NCBI RefSeq assembly: GCF_901933205.1
Contig: NC_044571.1
Location: 55,985,994-56,049,993, forward strand
Direction of reading: 5' to 3'
From: Camarhynchus parvulus
Lineage: Eukaryota; Chordata; Aves; Passeriformes; Thraupidae
DNA: 64,000 nt
This document shows, piece after piece, positions 39,303-52,470 of the stretch. The notes under the pieces were generated by a model. It was given only the letters and a program-made list of their open reading frames with translations. It was not told the origin of the DNA and ran no database searches. Numbering within the stretch: the first letter of the stretch is position 1; every line of letters begins with the position of its first letter. A program made the position numbers and the translations under genes.

Positions 39303-39610
39303 TACAGTAATTTAATTTGAAAGGGACCTGAGGAGGTCATCTGGTCTGACCATGCAACAGGGGAATCTTTGCCATTAGATAAAGTAGCTCAGGGCCTTAT
39401 CCAATTGACTTCAGAGTGTTTTCAAACATCTTCCACACTTTTTTGAGGCAACATCTTCCATATCAATATCTGATTGCCTACTATTTTTTTCCCTAATGTC
39501 AATTAAGATTTTCCTTGATGCAGCTTGTGTCCAATGCCGCCCATCCTTTACCTGTGTACTGCTTGAAGGACACTGGGTCCACCTTGACTATAGAAGGAAA
39601 AAATCCTTCT
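39303..39610 (-). mobile_element. Old CR1 LINE 3' end, antisense
   Basis: GAAAGGGACCTGAGGAGGTC, GTAGCTCAGGGCC, TTCCCTAATGTCAATTAAG, CAGCTTGTGTCCAATGCC and GGACACTGGGTCCACC match, in order, the antisense CR1 3' end. Several diverged blocks and losses suggest an old insertion. Confidence 0.75.
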
Positions 39611-41284
39611 CCCATTGGATAGCTGAAAACATCCATTTATGCACAGAAAACAGATGGGGATAAAGCCAAACACCACTATTTCAACAGTTGTGATAATTCA
39701 GAATACTGAGAGATTCTCTTACACAAGAACTGAAAGACTGGTTCAAACCATGAAAAAACCATGTGTTGGTGATTGCTAAATTAACATCAGTAAGATGGAC
39801 CTTCTCAAGAATGGGAAAATTACCTGTTTAGATAGGATGCCCTGTAAAAAGTGTTTTATAAATGGGTTTTCTGGTTTAGTCCTGCTACCTTGCTCTCTGT
39901 TAACTCCAAAATGATATTTCCATTGCATAAGAGGTGGAAAATAATGGAAAATATTTAAATGATTCATTAAACTTTGTCATGCACATTACCGAGATAAAAC
40001 TCATACTCTTCTTTCAGGTAAGCCTTAATGAATTGCTATTTTTTTCCCCTGAAGCAACAGCAATTGGATATTGATTTAGAAAATGTAAAGGGGTGTGATT
40101 AAAAAACAAACTACATCAGAATGAAATTATAACAATGTGGAATCTCATTGTATGATGAAATGTAATCATACTATACACACTACACAGCATGGGAAGAAAA
40201 ACAATTGCACAGTTCTTTCAGAGGAAGCAAAGCAGAGGTAGAAAAGTCACCATTCATTGTAGAACAGGCAAAATTCATCCCTGGAGTGAGCTACCTGAGA
40301 TTTTTCTCAGTCTCCACGTGGATTTTATTAAGCCTCTAGGATTTTATTAAGCCTTCTATTTCATTCTTTCAAACTTGTCTTTGTTTTCCTCTTGCATAAA
40401 GGATGCAGGAAAAACTCAATTATGCTTTTTTTTCAAAACAAACATTATTCTAAAGCTTCTGCCACACCAAGAGTGGAGAGATTCAGTGTGTTTTGTGTGG
40501 CTTGCATATGACCTCTGCATCTATTTACAGATTATTGGGTAAGTGCACAAGGACTGTTAATTGGAAAATACCCTTATCTTATGGTGGTAATTTAGTTTTA
40601 AGGAAATACATAAATTGAGCTGAAGTGACACATGCAAATCTGAAAGAATTTAATTTCATTTTCCTATCTGATTTCAGCTCACTTCTCTTTAGTGTCCTCT
40701 TCTCCCTCAGGTACTTCAGTATGTCAGCAGACATGAGGTTTTATGCCATGTTGTTCCCAACTCAAACATAATCCTCACCTTATAACAACATCCCAGAGAT
40801 AACTCTGCCTTACCGGAACACAATTCCAACTTACCCCTGCAAAACTTGCAAAATCCTCCAATAAATCAATACTTCAGAACCCAATATCCCTAAATTTAAT
40901 CCCAACCCTGACTGTTAAACAATTACACTGGTTGTTGTCCATCCCAGGTATAACAAGAGAGGTTGTATGCTCCCTATTCTGGCACTCTGAGTAGATCAAA
41001 CTTCCAGCCCACCATGGTCCCAAGTGAGAGTGAGTTCCTCATTTGGATAAGTCCTTTCCTACTCTTCATGCAATAGGTGTGTTTCCTCCTTCTTTAACCC
41101 TGCAGAGAAGATTCACACCTTTCCCTGTCCACAAAAAAAAAAAAAAGGCCTATACATACATCTATATTTTGAAAAAGCTGGAAGTTGTGTGCGAAGAAAG
41201 ATCTGGAGAGTGATCTGAAACTCTTAAGTCCAAAGTCTCACACCTTCAGTGCAGCCAGAGGAACCCGTGTATAATTTCCTTCTC
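39611..41284. other. Intergenic, unique sequence
   Basis: AT-rich with a poly-A at 41133. At 40322-40357 the words GGATTTTATTAAGCCT repeat with small changes. No gene recognised. Confidence 0.55.
41133..41146 (+). repeat. Poly-A tract
   Basis: 14 consecutive A about 140 bases before a sense CR1 3' end. It is not part of the CR1, whose tail is ATTCTATG-type. Confidence 0.9.
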
Positions 41285-41432
41285 CCTGCTCCATTCCTGG
41301 AAGTGTTCAAGGCCAGGCTGGATCAGGCTTTGAGCAATCTGGTCTAGTGGAGAGTCCTCACTCATGGCAGGGGATTTGGATCTAGAGGATCTTTAAGGTC
41401 CTTTCCACCCAAATCATTGTATGATTCTATAC
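41285..41432 (+). mobile_element. CR1 LINE 3' end, short
   Basis: CTCCATTCCTGGAAGTGTTC, AAGGCCAGGCTGGATCAGGC, TTTGAGCAATCTGGTCTAGTGG, CATGGCAGGGG, CTAGAGGATCTTTAAGGTCC and a tail of CATTGTATGATTCTATA. This is a clear sense CR1 3' end of about 150 bp with the terminal ATTCTATG-type repeat intact. Confidence 0.92.
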
Positions 41433-44047
41433 CTTCATGGTTATAACTACCTCATAATTCTAACTCTAGCCTTACACAGAAACTCTTATGGCTTGGGATA
41501 GGAGGAACTGGAAATCTGCTATGGATTGGTAAGATATACACTTCAGAGAGAATAGAGAATACCTGATTTTTGAAAATAACAGTTTTGACCTTGATCCTCG
41601 ACAAGAAAACATGAAATTTTTTGTCTGAGAGCTTAGGTTTTTATAAGGCTGAAATGGAAGAAATCCATTTCCTACTCAATCATCCACAGAACACAGAGCT
41701 AAGATGACCTACAGCATCAAGAGGGACCAGTAACTCTGGGACAGATCAGTCTCTCCAGTCACAGTAATTGTACTCAAGGAACTGACTTACAAAACCAGGA
41801 TATTCAGGTTATGGTCAGAGTTGTGACTAGGATTTGTGTTTGGAACAACAAGGGGGAAAGCTAAACTTCTGACACGTTGTTAATCTGGGCAGGGAGCAGT
41901 CAGGGGTCTGTGCAATAGGAGAGGTGATCTAGCCAGTAGTCTACCTAGAATTAAATAAAAATGGGGTTAGGAATTGGACACCTGGGGAATACAAAAACGT
42001 TAGGTCCTCCAAGACCAGCATGGATAGGATGAAAGAAGGTGCTGGCAGAAACAAGGCTATGGTTACTATGTCCTCATCTGACATCAGGGGATTCAGCTGA
42101 ACCCAGGCAAGGGGTGGAGACTGAATAGCTATCAGGAATTATACTGAATTGTGCAGACCTTGAAGCTGAAAGCCACTGCCAGGAAGAGAGTGGCTAAAAC
42201 ACTTCTGAGATAAGAACAGCACAATAGACTGTAGTGTTAAGTTGTAGAATCAAGATTAAGTGTATCCATAACCTTCAAGACACTTGGGGGTCTGTGGTAG
42301 TCCTTGGAAATTTTCACAGGGTTCAGAATGAACTTGAGTATTTGGTTGGGCTGTTTCAAAGATAATTTAGGTAACTTCTAATTTTCCGCCTCCATGTATT
42401 CATAACCAATTTATATTAATTTGTTGTTGCATTCAGTTAATGATCCAATGACACAAAAATCACTATGTCCCTGTTCAAATTATTAAGCAATTAAAATCAG
42501 CTTCTCACAAAACCCCCGTTGAACTCTTTAAATCAGATGGAGGGTCTGCATGGCCCTTACTTGCAGCATGGGAAGGTTATTTTGCAGAGAGCCCTGCACA
42601 AGGGAACAGCTCACTGGTCACTGCCAAGGGCTGCAGGCAGCAGCCACAGCCAGCAGCACAGCTTCTGCTTTGCTTCTCTGGTCGTCTTCATTCCATAGGT
42701 AACCATGACAGAAGATGAAAAGACCTGGCTGTGTAGAGACAGGCAAAGAGTAATAAATTGCCCTTCACTTTCAGAGAACAGCAAAAAGGAAACAGAGCTC
42801 AGATTCAGCACCTGTGTATTTCTCCTAGCCTAGAAGATAATTCCTTAGGCATCATTCAGCTAAGTGGATCTTTTTTAAAAACAAACAAACACAACAAAAC
42901 CAACCCACAAAAAGCAGTTCATTTCTTCTAAATTCCAACACAAGAAATAAAAAATGTAGGGGTGAGTATCCACAAGCAAGAACAGCTTCAGGGATAGTTC
43001 ACAGAGAATGAAGCCCTCTCTGAGAAATGGAACAACAAATAAAAACCAGAATAGCTGGAAGATAAATGCAGTTTTTGCCCAAACATGAGAGGCTGAATTT
43101 ACATGAGACTTATTCCTTGTTAAAAACTCCTTTTTTCTTTCCTAAATGGATGATTGACATTTGTCAAATAAGTATTTAGACATCTATACTCTCAATCTAT
43201 TGTCAAGCCTATTTGTGTTATTCAGCAATTCCAGACTTTTTCCTCAATATTTAAAGGATTTCTATGATTATGTCTCAAATGCGTAAAAATTTCCCTTCCT
43301 AGAAGTGAAATGCCTTAGCGTCTGGAGACTTCTGGTGGTCTGTTGTGTAGGTACAGTTTCAGCTGAATTTCCGTCACTACTGCTGCCATCCTTAGGCCCA
43401 GCATCCAACTGTAATAATTTTATTTCCAGATTCCCTTTGGGAACACCCAGAGGGATATTCTAATGTCAGTTGTTCTAAGGTCACTTGTATCTCTTTCAGA
43501 GAAAATTCACCCCTATCTTCAGACACAGGGTTCAGGAGCTCTCCTTAGTAACTCCTTAGTCACTCCTGCAGGGCAAAAATCCAAGACACCTTGTACTTAA
43601 TCACCTCCAGCTTTCACAAAGGCTTCTTATCTTAATTCAAACCAAACTAGAATAGTTATATAGTCTTAGGAATCTCATGCTTCTCATTAGTTAACGATGA
43701 TTATCCCTAAATGGATGATCCATTTCAGGGCTAGTTATAGATATCACAGCAGGAAGATTTTAATTTATCCACTGCTGTGAACACTCTCCCGTATATTGCA
43801 GATTCGTGTGTCCTTGCACCCACTTAAGGTCTCCCTTTCCCAGGAGCTGTTAGGCAGAACAAGAACTGCTGCTATAATTGTTACATAGGACAAGAGCTGC
43901 TGCTATTCCTGTCCTCACACACTCATTACTCATTACTCTGACCACTTTGATTGCATTTTAGTCTGTATAAACTGGTTCTATTTCCTATTAACCACCATTA
44001 AGAAAAGTTTCAAGTTTGGGGTTTTTTAGCCCACTCTAACAAAGGCT
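41433..44047. other. Intergenic, unique sequence
   Basis: Nothing recognised apart from an A/C-rich patch at 42880-42915 and a degenerate short duplication (ACAAGARCTGCTGCTAT) at about 43858 and 43890. Confidence 0.55.
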
Positions 44048-44077
44048 GGGGTGGGGGTGGGGGGAGAGAAGAAGGGG
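44048..44077 (+). other. Potential G-quadruplex tract
   Basis: G runs of 4, 5, 6 and 4 are separated by loops of T, T and a nine-base AGAGAAGAA, matching the usual four-run quadruplex pattern. It lies about 55 bp left of the 3' tail of the antisense CR1 at 44134. Confidence 0.75.
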
Positions 44078-44133
44078 AAAAAAGGGCATTTCTACCATGT
44101 ATATCTTTGACGAAAATAACTCGCTTTTCACAA

Positions 44134-44745
44134 AATCACAGAGTTACAGAGTAGCTGAGGTTGAAAGGGGCCTCTGGAAGTCATCTGGCCCAACATCCCT
44201 ACTCAATCAGGGCCACTAGAGCCGGCTGTCCAGGACATGGTCCAGGAAGCTTTTGAATATCTCCAAGGATGGAGACTCCACAACTTCCCTGGACAATCTG
44301 TGCTAATGATCAGTCACCCTCATATTTCCAGATGTTCAGAGGGAGCCTCCTGTGCTTCAGTTTGTGCCCATTGCCTCTGGTTCTGTCACTGGGCACCACT
44401 GAAAAGAGCCTGGTCTCACTGTGTTTGCATCCTCCCTGCAGGTATTTTGTACACAGTGGCAAGATCCTCCTGAGCCTTTTCTGTTCCAGGCTCAACAGTC
44501 ACAGCTCTCTCAGCTTTTCCTCATATGTGAGTTATCCCAGTCCCTTCATCAGCTTCTTTGCCCTTGCCTGCCCTCTCCCCAGAACATCCACATTGGTGTT
44601 GTTCTTGGGAGCCCACAGGAGAAAGGAGCACTCTAGGTATGGCTTCATTTGTGCTCAGTACAGGGGCAGGATCACCTCCCTTGCCCTGCTGGCAGCCCAG
44701 GATACCACCAGCCAGCCACCTGTGCAACAAGAGCATACTGCTCTG
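44134..44745 (-). mobile_element. CR1 LINE 3' end, antisense, about 610 bp
   Basis: Starts AATCACAGAGTTACAGAG, then GGTTGAAAGGGGCCTCTGG, GAATATCTCCAAGGATGGAG, GTTCCAGGCTCAACAGTC, CTCTCTCAGCTTTTCCTC and GCACTCTAGGTATGGCTTC. It is antisense CR1, with the tail end at 44134 and a 5' truncation near 44745. Numerous overlapping open frames of 61-172 residues on both strands arise from this repeat and are not annotated as genes. A G-rich tract lies immediately to its left. Confidence 0.92.
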
Positions 44746-47700
44746 CTTCAAATGATCAAACAAGGCCCTGCAGATCCCCTTTCTTGACTGTAACCCCTCT
44801 GAAGTCGAAAATCATCAACTGTTATTTCTTCTATTAACTCAGCTTTGCTTGCAGGCCAGCTGTCAAGCCCCTCCATAAGGATTGTTTTATCCAAAGCTTT
44901 CCTCACCTAATGTAGAGAACTCTGAAACTTCTAAACTGAAAGCTAGTTCTTCTGGGCTGACTGCCATCAGCTGAATCTGTTTGCCAGTCAACAGAGCCAT
45001 TCCCCTTTCCAAGACTCCCACAATGGATTCATATACACTTTTTTTTTCTCTTAGAAACTTCTGCCTTTCGTAGTCATCATTGTTATAAGGCTCTTTAAAC
45101 TGGCATCATCTCCCAGTTCCAGGGGACTTTTTGTTCACAGGAATTCCTGGGAATATTACTCCTATCTGATGAAATTCTTCGTACATTCTTGGTACATTCA
45201 TGTATTTTATTTTCCATCAAATTAAACTCCAAATTTATTGTTAATGTGATCTCTGTGTGTGTCACATTAGGAATTGGATCTTGACCTGCACATCTGCCAC
45301 CCTAAACCCCACAGATAGCAACATTTATGGACCATTCAAACTAAGTTCCACAATCAGTGTCTTTTTCTTCACTGTCTCTGTGTACACATGACTCTTACAC
45401 ACAAAAGCCCTACAACAACTTGCTGCTGAAGCCACCAGCACAGGATGAACCCAGGTAGTTTCCAACCATCATTGCTGCATGGAGGAAACACAATGGTACA
45501 TTTGGCAGCAGGGTGATCCAAATGAAACTGTACATCTCAATTTTCTGTTCTAACCACAGAACTCTGTATGCTGTGTTCCCCAGACTAACTAGCATTGCCA
45601 TGTGCAGATTTATATACCTGCTGGTTGCCCTGCTCCCCAAAGAGCTGTGTTTCCAAAAAGAAATCAAATTATCTGCAAAGGCAGAACCCTGGTGAGAAAG
45701 AGAGGAGCTGGAGTTGAGCTTCACCTCTTAAGCACTGAAGTCACTACGGATATTTTGAAGAGCAGAAAACGATACCTAAAGCTGAAAAGAGTATGCCGCC
45801 AGAGGTACTAATTAAATGTCTGGAAACTCATAGCAACTTGGATAGTCACATTAATACAACCAACTTAGCAAATCTTCTCTCAGGATTACTCAATTCCATT
45901 TGTGTGACTTGATTCTGACTCCAAAATTTATTAAATTATCTCCCTTCAAATGCAGACAAGAAAAGGCATATTAAACAAAAGGCAAGGTTTTCTCTGCAAT
46001 ATAAAAGAAAATTGGAACAGAGAAACAATTTTTATATGAAAACAAGAGAGACACTGGGAAAAGCAGTCCTTTGTAGTTGAATTTCACTCTATTTTATAAA
46101 CCAATAAAAATACAGATTAATAGATTCCTTGTGCAATAAAAATGGAAATAGGACAAATATATTTCATCCTTGCAATCCTTTTAACCAGAAACTTCTGCAA
46201 TGTTCTGCAAGAAGTACCTTCTAAGAACAGAAAGAGAAGGAATATAGAGAAGGACAAAACTCTGTGTAACAGAAAACCCGCAAATTATCCAAACTATATC
46301 TATTTCCTGGAACTAATAGTAGCAAAGCAAAAAAACACACTCACAGTAAGACTTACTGCTCTATTACTAGAAAAGAGAACAATCTTAAATACAGGATTGA
46401 AAAAGCAACTAGAAATTACATTCGATTAAACTTTCTTTAAATCATTTTACAAATAGAATCAGTGTTAAAAAAAAAAAAAAAACAGCAAGAAAATAAAATG
46501 TCCTATGTAAATACTGACCACTCAAACTGACACCCCAACACAGAAGTATACACCTCAGCTGGACATAAAGACATTCTATCACGTGTATTTACTCATGTGC
46601 TGTCATTTTGTCCATTACTGCCCCTGCTCCAGTCTTGCCTTTCACAGTAAGGTACGGCACTTTAGGAGGGTAAACACTCTGCAAAGCCAGTCAGCCTCCA
46701 CTGCTTCCTCTGGGCTTTCAGACTAACAAGTCCAGTGACACAAACACAGAGAGTGCAAAGCAGGAAATTCCCAGAAATCTCTTGTTAGAGTTGCCTTGTG
46801 GCTATCCACCAGGACCTTCTGCCCTGCAAGAGGAACAGCCAGGGAATGTACAGCCTTCAAACACAACCCACTGCTGAGTTCCCATGGTAAGGGCTGTACC
46901 AACACCAGGAGCCACAAACCATCCTGCACTTACATGGTCCCTGGCTGGGCAGCCAATGCCAAGCACATTGCCAGAGCTGCTTCCACCTGGCAAATTGCAG
47001 AACTCTATTTACAGCTCAAGTTCAAGTGCTTCACTCAGTCAGTAACAAGTTATGCTAAAACTTCCCTGTGAAAAGTCAAGGTCTTCTCTCCAAAACTGCA
47101 CACCCTACAACAAATAAGCTCCATGTGGATGTTTTGAGGATTGTTCCTTTGTTGTCAGAATATCCAAAGTGCTGGCTTGCACTTATAATTTTGTATCTCT
47201 GGGACAGGAGGCAGGGAGGAAGAAGGGATGGCCCTCAAGGTAGCCTTGTAGTTATGCTGTGTAGATGAGTCCTTCCATCTCACATTTCCAAAGAAACTGT
47301 TAAATTTGCTACTTAAATCCAGATCTGTAAATCAACAACAATCTCTTTATTAATGATGGCAAAGGACACAAAATGTCCTTGAAATATAAGCCAATTAAAA
47401 AAGGCAACTACTGTATTTTAACTGATGCAATGATGGCAATTACTATTTTTACATGAGCCATAAACCATAGAATACACAAGGATTTGGGAGCTTTCTAATA
47501 CAGCAATAGACACAAACACACCAAGGCTACAGACTGAAACATGGGCAACCCTGGTTGAAACATAACACAATGCAATTTTTAGCCAGTATGGACAGAGGCG
47601 TAACATATTGCATTTATTGAAAAAGGTAAATATAACTGAAACTAGAAATAAATCCAATTGAATTTTTTCCATGTTTTTGTACCTTGCATTTCAAAGAAGT

Positions 47701-50700
47701 TTTTTCTAGAAGTGAGATGCCTTTACAAAGCCATTACAGAAACAAATCATCTGAGGCAAAAAGGAAATTGCAGCTGCCAGACATATTCCTCTCCATCACT
47801 GTAAGTAGCATCTGCTTGAAATTATCCCTAATGAACAAGCTGCATTCCTAAATTTCTGCACAATCTGAGAAACTTCGATTTAGACATTTTTCATTTAGAA
47901 CTGAAGGGATTCAGTTTGAAAGGTTGCCTGAATGTTTCTCAAAGTAATTACCAGAGAATAACAAAACTGTGAAGAGGTGCTGAAAATCCAAGTAATCAAC
48001 ATAAGCGCTTTGAAGAACACACATCAGAGACAGCAGCTTAGATATTCTCCACACAAATACTACTGAAGAATTAGGATCAATTTTTCACTGACTTTAGAAA
48101 GTCCATTAATTCCCCTTCCCTCAAAGATGGAAACGTGAAGCTCACTGTGTTGAGAAGTTTGAGGCAAAACCTATGTATTTGCTTGACTTTAAAGTGCTTT
48201 CTGTCCAAATGAGCATGACTAACCCTTTCTTCTACCCCTCAAAACATGCACTAGAATGAGGAACATTTTGTCAATTTTCCATGTATCTTGGGGGGGAAAG
48301 AAAGGAGTTTTGTAGGTTTAGATTAAGCAACTCCTATGTAAATATTTAAAAATAAATTCTCAATACAGTGGTTCTCATATGAGCAGTTGTTTTGTAAGTA
48401 AAAGATCAGAGGTAAAACATATCTGGTTTTTTAAGCTTATATAGTGAATCTATCAACATTCATAATCAGTGACACCTTTTTACTGTGTTTTGAGCACAGA
48501 AATGTAATTTCAAATGTTTTATTAGAACATATATTTTAAAAGTCAAAAAAGCAAGGAGAAGCCACACAAGGACATTGCAGGAAATTGGTGTAGTTTCATT
48601 TTGGGTTTTGGGGGATTGATTTGTTTCTTTGCTTGCTTTAGGAAAAAGTTATCTATCTTTTATCTGCTTATCTATCTTGCACCATAGAAATGCGAGCTTT
48701 GCACTAATCAAGATCAACATATAAATTCCATGAGCTTCCTGTCATTCAAGTTGACCTCTCTTAAGTTGAGGAGTACAAAAGCCATTCAGATCTTCTTTCA
48801 GAATTTTTTACTATATAGATAAGAAAATTTCTAATCCATATTTCTGTATATCCTGGGCAAACCCAAATTTCCACTATCTTTAACATATCTAAGCCTGAAA
48901 TTTAGGGATATCAGCAGGAAGAGAAATCTTATACCCTAGGAAGAGGGAAATTATCCTATAAATCATAGTGAACATCAGAATTACCCAGAGTATCAGAGAA
49001 GCCACAATTCAAAACCAAAGCTATGAAACCAGAGCATAATCACTGTTAAAACTGATGCTAGAACCCATGATCCCAAGTAAATGTTATTTCTGAAAGCAAA
49101 AGTTTTATTGTCACGTAAGAAGTGATGATTTCATCAATGTATCTACTGAGTTCATAAACCATTTTTGAGACAGATGTTTATTTGCAGTTATGACATTCTT
49201 TTTTGGTATGTTTTTTTCTGTCACACCACAGCCTAATACTGCAGTTTTCCTACACTATGAAAAAAAAAAGTCTTTAGGACTTACAGGTATTCAAAGGAAT
49301 TGTCTGTGTTGCAGAGTAGCACAAAGCCCTGTCTTCCCACAGGGCAGAGGCACCCACCACCAGGGACTGGGTATCTCCTAACGCTCCCTGAAGCTGGTGA
49401 GCCAGCTGTTTCAAACATCACCCCACACACTCTCAAGAGCAGACCCAGGTGCTGATATGACAGAGGACACAGATACATGTCACAAGGACACAAATAAAAA
49501 TCACTCTGCTTTGGCTGCGCTGGTACAGTCATAGTGTTTATACCACCATAATCTGTTTCCATAAGGGAAAAGGAATGACTCTTGAAATTATGATAAGACT
49601 TTGCAGTAGGAGGATTTCTACCAATATAACTACTCAGGAAGGAAAAGGTTATTAGGCAGAGAATATATTTCAATGTAGTCCAGGCTCATGTTTACCTGTG
49701 CTAAGATATTCATAGGGAACTATGTTCTAGAAATAGCTCTTCTTTTGAAAGGTAAGCAGCACTTGGCTCCAAGTTGTGCATTTCTTCAACAATATAAGTA
49801 TTAAATGACAGCTCTTAGGTGAATGAACAATTATCTTAATCAAATACGCCCAATGAACCATAGCATTATAATTTGATCTTGTTCATTTCATATTACGTGG
49901 CATTAGATAAACTGGAAGTAATTTTTGAACTTGCCAAGCACAGCTGAGGTCTCTCCTTCATAATTCCTTCAATTAAACGCATATAGATGTTGACTTTCAG
50001 ACAGTATTTTGGGTTATTTCTCTTCACAGCATATCATAGCTCACAATAAATGAACACACAGTATGAACCTCCATGCAAAGTAAAGTTTTAAATATGCTAA
50101 CAACTTTCATATTTGGAACACTCAAATAAGCAGCTGGAGGAACTGGACTAAAAAAGGTTCAATAAATGTAGGCTCTTAAAAGTTTATTCTCACATAAATC
50201 CTCAGGTAATGCTTCAATTCTGCAGGCCACAGGCAAATAGAGAGTAAGAGATGTACTTAAAGTGATGTGGTAAACTAATAAAAAAATTATATATTCCAGT
50301 CTTTGAGATTACCCTGTGACCAGCAGAGTCTATTCCAAGTTTTACGATAAACAGATATATATGTTACAGTGCCTGCTAGTAACTGCTGGCAATAAACATA
50401 CCCATCAGAGCAAATCCTGGAGGAAACAAGCATTTATTTTTCATTAAATGGGTACTTCAGGATATGCCTACCCTCATGATTTGTACAGTTTCAACTTTCT
50501 TTGGAGGCAGTTTGGAGCTCCCTGCTCTTCAGGTCCCACTGCTGGGAATAGACAAATTAGCCCAGCTTCTCTGCTGCCAAGTCAGTGCTCATCAGACTTT
50601 GTTAAACTTGAGCCCAAGGCTACCCCTGGTCCTGACATTGTCCAAGACACTAATTTCTATCCCACACTGGAAACAAAAGTAGCTAGCTGAGAGATTTTAT

Positions 50701-51449
50701 TCTGACAGCACTAGAGTACTTTGCTTCTGGGTCCTACCATATTACATTACATGTCCCCATCAGTGGATGTCTTCCCTGCCCTACTTCAAACCATTCCAAA
50801 GAGTATATTTAGGATTTAAAAAGTTGCTTCATACTGACAACATCAACAACAGAATAAGTAGCCTCTTCTGTTCTAGGCTCAGTTGCTACTGTCCAAGTTT
50901 GTGTATCAGGTGTGCTCACTCTTTCAAGGCGGAGTTTAACCACCACTCAGGTCAACACCCCATCAAGAAACATCAGCAGATTGACACAGAACTCCAATAT
51001 TTGCCAGCAGAGCACCGTTTTGTTCTGTTGAGTGACAGTCACCTGGCATACATGCAGTATGAGTCAAAGTACTTTAGAAACATGTCAGAGCAAATTCTCA
51101 GTAGCAGCCATATCAGCCAGGCTAAGAGACTGAACAATCCAATAATTTTTTCCATCACAATTACCCCCTTATCTGTCCTTACTTTGAATAATTTTTAAAA
51201 TAACCTGGGTTTGGATACTCCTAATATTTTACAAGACAAGACATTCTAACATAGGAAAAAAAGACTTACAGAAACTGTAATTAGAATAGAAAATAGCACA
51301 TGGTGTGCTGTTGTAACAGGTAATCCCTGCCACAGAGTCTTACTGCAGATCTGCCAAACTGAGCAAAAGGTTTCACTTGCCTTCTGTAGCACAGATTATT
51401 ACAGACTGAGCCCCAATTTCTTGATTACCTCTTGTTAGAACATCAGCAG
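44746..51449. other. Intergenic, unique sequence
   Basis: About 6.7 kb with no recognised repeat. Frames such as 50767-51198 (143 residues) and 49281-49673 show no domain. The stretch 47.8-48.1 kb has even, unique composition and could be conserved. A poly-A lies at 46467. Confidence 0.55.
46467..46482 (+). repeat. Poly-A tract
   Basis: 16 consecutive A followed by CAGCAAG; no recognised element is attached. Confidence 0.9.
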
Positions 51450-52470
51450 AGCTTTGTCCTGCCAATGTTCCTGTGCGATCTCTGGTCACTGCGTGCTGAT
51501 ATGATATGGATTTGCAGAAGGACAACAAACCTACTGGCCTGGATGCCACTAACAACAGCAGTACCACAGGGGACTGCCCTGGAATCTGTCCCGTTCAACA
51601 TCTTTATCAGTGACCTGAAAGAGGCAGTGGAGTGGTTGCTGTTAAAGTTCGCTGGAGGCAACCAAACAGGAGGTAGGCTGAGAGAACAAAATAATATGCT
51701 TAAAGACAGGGCTACCATTTGGATAGACCTAGATAGGCTGGAGGAATGGGCTGACAGGAATCTTACTAAACAAAGAACAAAAAAAAGGTCCAATATCTGG
51801 ATGGATGAACGCCTTTCAATTGTACAGGCTGGGGGAGGACTCTGTGAAAAAAAGACCTGTGGATATTGGTAGACACCAAGTTGAATATGGTATCTCTGGC
51901 AGCAAGGGAGGCCAACAGTATTCTGAGCTGCATCAAGAGGAGGACAGACAGTAGATAAAGGATATCATCCTCCCTTACTCAGGTCCCATTAGACCCCACT
52001 AGAATATCACATACAATTTTGGGTTGGAAAACACAAGGAAGACATCAATAACTTGGAAAGAGTTTAGTGGAGGGCTACTGCAGCGGTCAGAGGAGAAGTC
52101 TGTTCATCCTAGAGAAGACAACTGTTGAGGGACCTACTTCCCATAGGGAGATTTATCAGGATAGAGCCAGGCTTTCCAGAGCAGTGCACAGCAGGGGGAC
52201 AAAAGACAATCACCACACCCTGAAGACAGACTCATGTATGTAAAGGAAAGACTCTTTTGCCTGAGGACAGTGAGTCAAACATTGGAGCAGGTTGCACAGA
52301 AAGCTGTGCCTCCACATGCCTGAATGTTTCCGAGGCCTGAGTGGATGAAGCCCTGAGCAATGAGCAGTGAGCTCTGTTTGATCTTATAGCTGACGTGGTT
52401 CTGAGTAGGAGGTTGACCTAGACATGCACTTCCTGAGGTCCCATCTAATCTGCTATGACACCACAGAGTC
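51450..52470 (+). mobile_element. CR1 LINE with decayed reverse-transcriptase end, about 1 kb
   Basis: This is the longest CR1 piece in the window, sense strand. Its 5' part still translates at about 51564-51670 to PQGTALESVPFNIFISDL and then KFAGG, matching the conserved PQG...FNIFI.DL...FADD block of CR1 reverse transcriptase. The two catalytic aspartates of the FADD box read as glycine here, so it cannot be active. Downstream are CAGTATTCTGAGCTGCATC, GTTGCACAGAAAGCTG and a worn tail (GAGGTCCCATCTAATCTGC, TATGACACC). Frame breaks are numerous. It is a fossil copy. Confidence 0.85.
51564..51872 (+). pseudogene. CR1 reverse-transcriptase remnant
   Basis: An open stretch within the CR1 copy begins at 51432 in unrelated sequence and gains CR1 similarity from the PQG block on. 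It ends at a TAG at 51870-51872 after a KRSNIWMDERLSIVQ-like part derived from the CR1 3' coding region. The catalytic motif is lost (FAGG). There is no promoter or host use evident. Confidence 0.7.

Noticed and set aside
43855..43906. Imperfect repeat of ACAAGARCTGCTGCTAT
   Set aside because: Only two short imperfect copies, of little weight on their own.
44269..44787. 172-residue plus-strand open frame, the longest in the window
   Set aside because: It lies almost wholly inside an antisense CR1; its serine/leucine-rich translation is the reverse complement of the repeat.
50767..51198. 143-residue plus-strand open frame outside known repeats
   Set aside because: It has no recognisable domain, no start context and no nearby splice signals. 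A frame this long is expected occasionally by chance in 64 kb; a protein search could reopen it.
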